DNA of 64,000 nt, from positions 682,767 through 746,766 of the forward strand of contig CAJNDS010000269.1 in assembly GCA_905221605.1 (NCBI GenBank), given 5' to 3'. A program made the translations under genes and the position numbers. Positions 62,901-64,000 of the stretch are shown one piece after another; positions within the stretch are counted from its first letter, which is position 1, and each line of letters starts with the position of its first letter. Source of the stretch: Symbiodinium natans (Eukaryota > Sar > Dinophyceae > Suessiales > Symbiodiniaceae). The notes under the pieces are model-generated. The model had not been told where the DNA came from. It ran no database searches and saw only the letters and a list, made by a program, of their open reading frames with translations.

Positions 62901-64000
62901 GGACGATTTAATCGAGACCCGTTGAGCTGGCTGGTTCCCAGTAGGGAATGAGGGAATTGTGGGGGGTAGTATTATGTAGGTTAGAGGCAAGCATTGCCGC
63001 TCCATACGCGAATTTCCGATATTGGCAGCCCTAAACCCGGAGACGGCCTTCGGGATATTTTCTAGTCTTGGGTTTAAGAGGTTTCTCTTCAGGAAGATTT
63101 GTCGGAGGGCTTTAGGGGCCATCCTGGTTGGGTATCGAGCGAGCCATTTCAGGGGTTCCTCCTTGGCATTTCCTTTGCTACATCACGTTGCTTGGTTGAA
63201 CTGCGCGATGTGCTCGTGTTGACCTACCTACCTTGGGTGTACTTTGTGCTCGTCCTACGCTTAGTGGCTGAAGGAGTACACTTTACACTCTTGGGATCCT
63301 ATAGTCTATAGTCCCCTATAGCACTGAAAGTGTACACTTTTGGGGGGGCTTATGAACTCAGCAACTAACAGGCCCTTGTCAGCACTTCTTAAGACCCCGA
63401 GGTGCCAACAAGTGCGTCTTCTGCTGGCGTCACCACAAGAATCCTGTGGGCCCGAGCCTCGAAGCTTAAACGCGACTGCCACGCCATGACTGCCACAGCC
63501 TCGGTGGGGCTGGAGTAGCCCTAAACCCTAAACCCTAAACCCGGATCGAGAAACCCTGAACCCGAAGCTCTAAACCCTGATCGCGCGGATGCCACCAGGA
63601 ACCGAGTGGAAATGGTCGATGGACCCTCCTGAGCAGAGCCTTGGCTGCATGCTCAGGGTTTTGGGGGTTTAGGGCTTGTAGGGTCTGCCAAGATGCCATG
63701 GGGGGCCTAAACTCGAAACCCCAAACCTCAACCGCACCATGATGAAGTCACCTACAAGTTGTCTTTTTGCCCGAGGATTGTGGCCGAAGGCATCGATCAG
63801 CATCGGAGGCCTCGTCACAACTGAGTCCAGCGTCTGCCCACAAAAAGCATGCTGAGCGTCAGGATGATCCGGGAGTGCAAGGGCTCGATCCTCAGACCCA
63901 ATGCCATGCTCGGGTCAGGCCGGAAAACCCGCCCTAAACCCTGCTGCACCAAGGCATTCCTGGAGTCAAGAAGGAGCGATTCGAAGAAGCGATGACCGTG
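59940..64000 (+). CDS. TYW1: TYW1, tRNA 4-demethylwyosine synthase (radical SAM), partial
   Basis: Exons: 59940-59988 (RQMLTTKHRAQLTKE). 60690-60755 (GYKIVGSHSAVKLCRWTKHQ). 62529-62555 (MEATPSLA). 63402-63449 (CANKCVFCWRHHKNPVG with split first Cys). 63599-63635 (TEWKWSMDPPEQ). 63776-63808 (IVAEGIDQHR). 63863-63882 (MIRECK). 63954 to the window edge (GIPGVKKERFEEAMTV). Joined in frame they give the TYW1 radical-SAM core, including the iron-sulfur motif CANKCVFC (CxxxCxxC). TYW1 builds the tricyclic wyosine base on tRNA-Phe, using SAM and pyruvate. Introns use GC donors except GA after 63635, and all acceptors are AG|G. The exon for the usual GGCYKH...SHQC segment, expected between 60755 and 62529, is not visible. 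N-terminal exons (flavodoxin domain in eukaryotes) were not found, and the 3' part lies beyond the window. Confidence 0.88.
60535..60668. repeat. (CCCTAAA)n array in TYW1 intron
   Basis: A mixed CCCTAAA/CCCCAAA/CCCTAAG array filling the intron before exon 60690. Confidence 0.92.
61096..61325 (-). CDS. Minus-strand exon candidate inside TYW1 intron
   Basis: Reads QEQSKVQQAGDALVAKHAKS then MGRPPTASADAAKHDGEENN and ASRTVAFNTTSQHGYLALEE. Acceptor AAAGTAG lies at the high-coordinate side. A possible preceding exon (61375-61326: RHKIDSCELCDVQGGTK) abuts it. Strong coding texture. No family recognised. Confidence 0.4.
61540..61681 (+). CDS. Plus-strand exon candidate inside TYW1 intron
   Basis: Reads QWQEAGEDAISTPSTASLPT then SAALSAVRAGAGNREKRVAR, between a CCCTAAA tract and a TTTAGGG array. 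It is not part of the known TYW1 core. It may be a lineage-specific insert or an unrelated exon. Confidence 0.35.
61706..61792. repeat. Variant (TTTGGGG)n array
   Basis: TTTAGGG units change to at least seven TTTGGGG units and then CTTGGGG units, the complement of the CCCCAAA variant at 12376. Confidence 0.92.
61970..62504. repeat. C-rich degenerate telomere-like tract
   Basis: About 500 bp of CCCCCTAAACCCC, CCCCTACAAACCC and CCCCTAAGAAGCC words, ending in a clean CCCTAAA array (62456-62504) 24 bp before the 27-nt TYW1 exon. Confidence 0.85.
62782..62846. repeat. Interstitial (TTTAGGG)n array
   Basis: About nine perfect units within the TYW1 intron 62556-63401. Confidence 0.95.
62930..62985. 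mobile_element. Family D element left-end remnant
   Basis: GGTTCCCAGTAGGGAATGAG then GGAATTGTGGGGGGTAG matches the family D left end. No right end found. Confidence 0.4.

Overview
This window looks like nuclear DNA of a dinoflagellate. I infer this from several signs. Recognisable eukaryotic proteins are broken into very short exons. Most reconstructable introns begin with GC or GA instead of GT and end in AG followed by G, which is a known dinoflagellate habit. The plant/dinoflagellate-type telomere heptamer TTTAGGG/CCCTAAA is scattered through nearly every non-coding gap. Several families of about 100-bp elements with terminal inverted repeats also sit in introns. The species is not resolved. 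No rRNA, tRNA, CRISPR array, bacterial operon or viral gene was recognised.

Layout. 1-5 kb: telomere-like arrays with a few orphan exons. 5.3-6.3 kb: EXS-domain (XPR1/SYG1-like) membrane protein. 6.5-13 kb: orphan exons on both strands, including a glycosyltransferase-25-like pair. 13.8-15.5 kb: SCP2 sterol-carrier-domain protein with a membrane segment. 16-21.4 kb: orphan plus-strand exons and a small gene with a signal peptide. 21.7-30.3 kb: 25-bp repeats followed by an 8.4-kb array of a 60-bp satellite. 30.9-36.2 kb: many plus-strand exons of unrecognised proteins. 36.3-39.9 kb: DEAD-box RNA helicase core in exons of 40-57 nt. 41-44.7 kb: orphan exons. 44.8-46 kb: FG-GAP/VCBS beta-propeller protein. 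46-55.9 kb: orphan exons, elements and telomere-like arrays. 56.2-57.4 kb: G-patch-like protein. 59.9-64.0 kb: TYW1 (wybutosine synthase) radical-SAM core in exons as short as 20 and 27 nt, running off the right edge.

The most interesting signal is the intron machinery. One inverted-repeat element (family A) sits in the FG-GAP gene flanked by a 5-bp direct repeat GGAGA. Removing the element plus one repeat copy restores a perfect DGDG calcium-loop motif with a GA-AG intron, which is what a transposon that creates introns (an introner) should look like. Other families (B, C, D, F, G, H, J, K) share the architecture. The telomere-like arrays occupy the same niche. In two places they are separated by direct repeats of the sequence next to a splice acceptor, and in others the array itself seems to supply a splice site. 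Coding calls for unrecognised exons rest on open frame, codon texture and splice-like edges only, so their strand and frame can be wrong.
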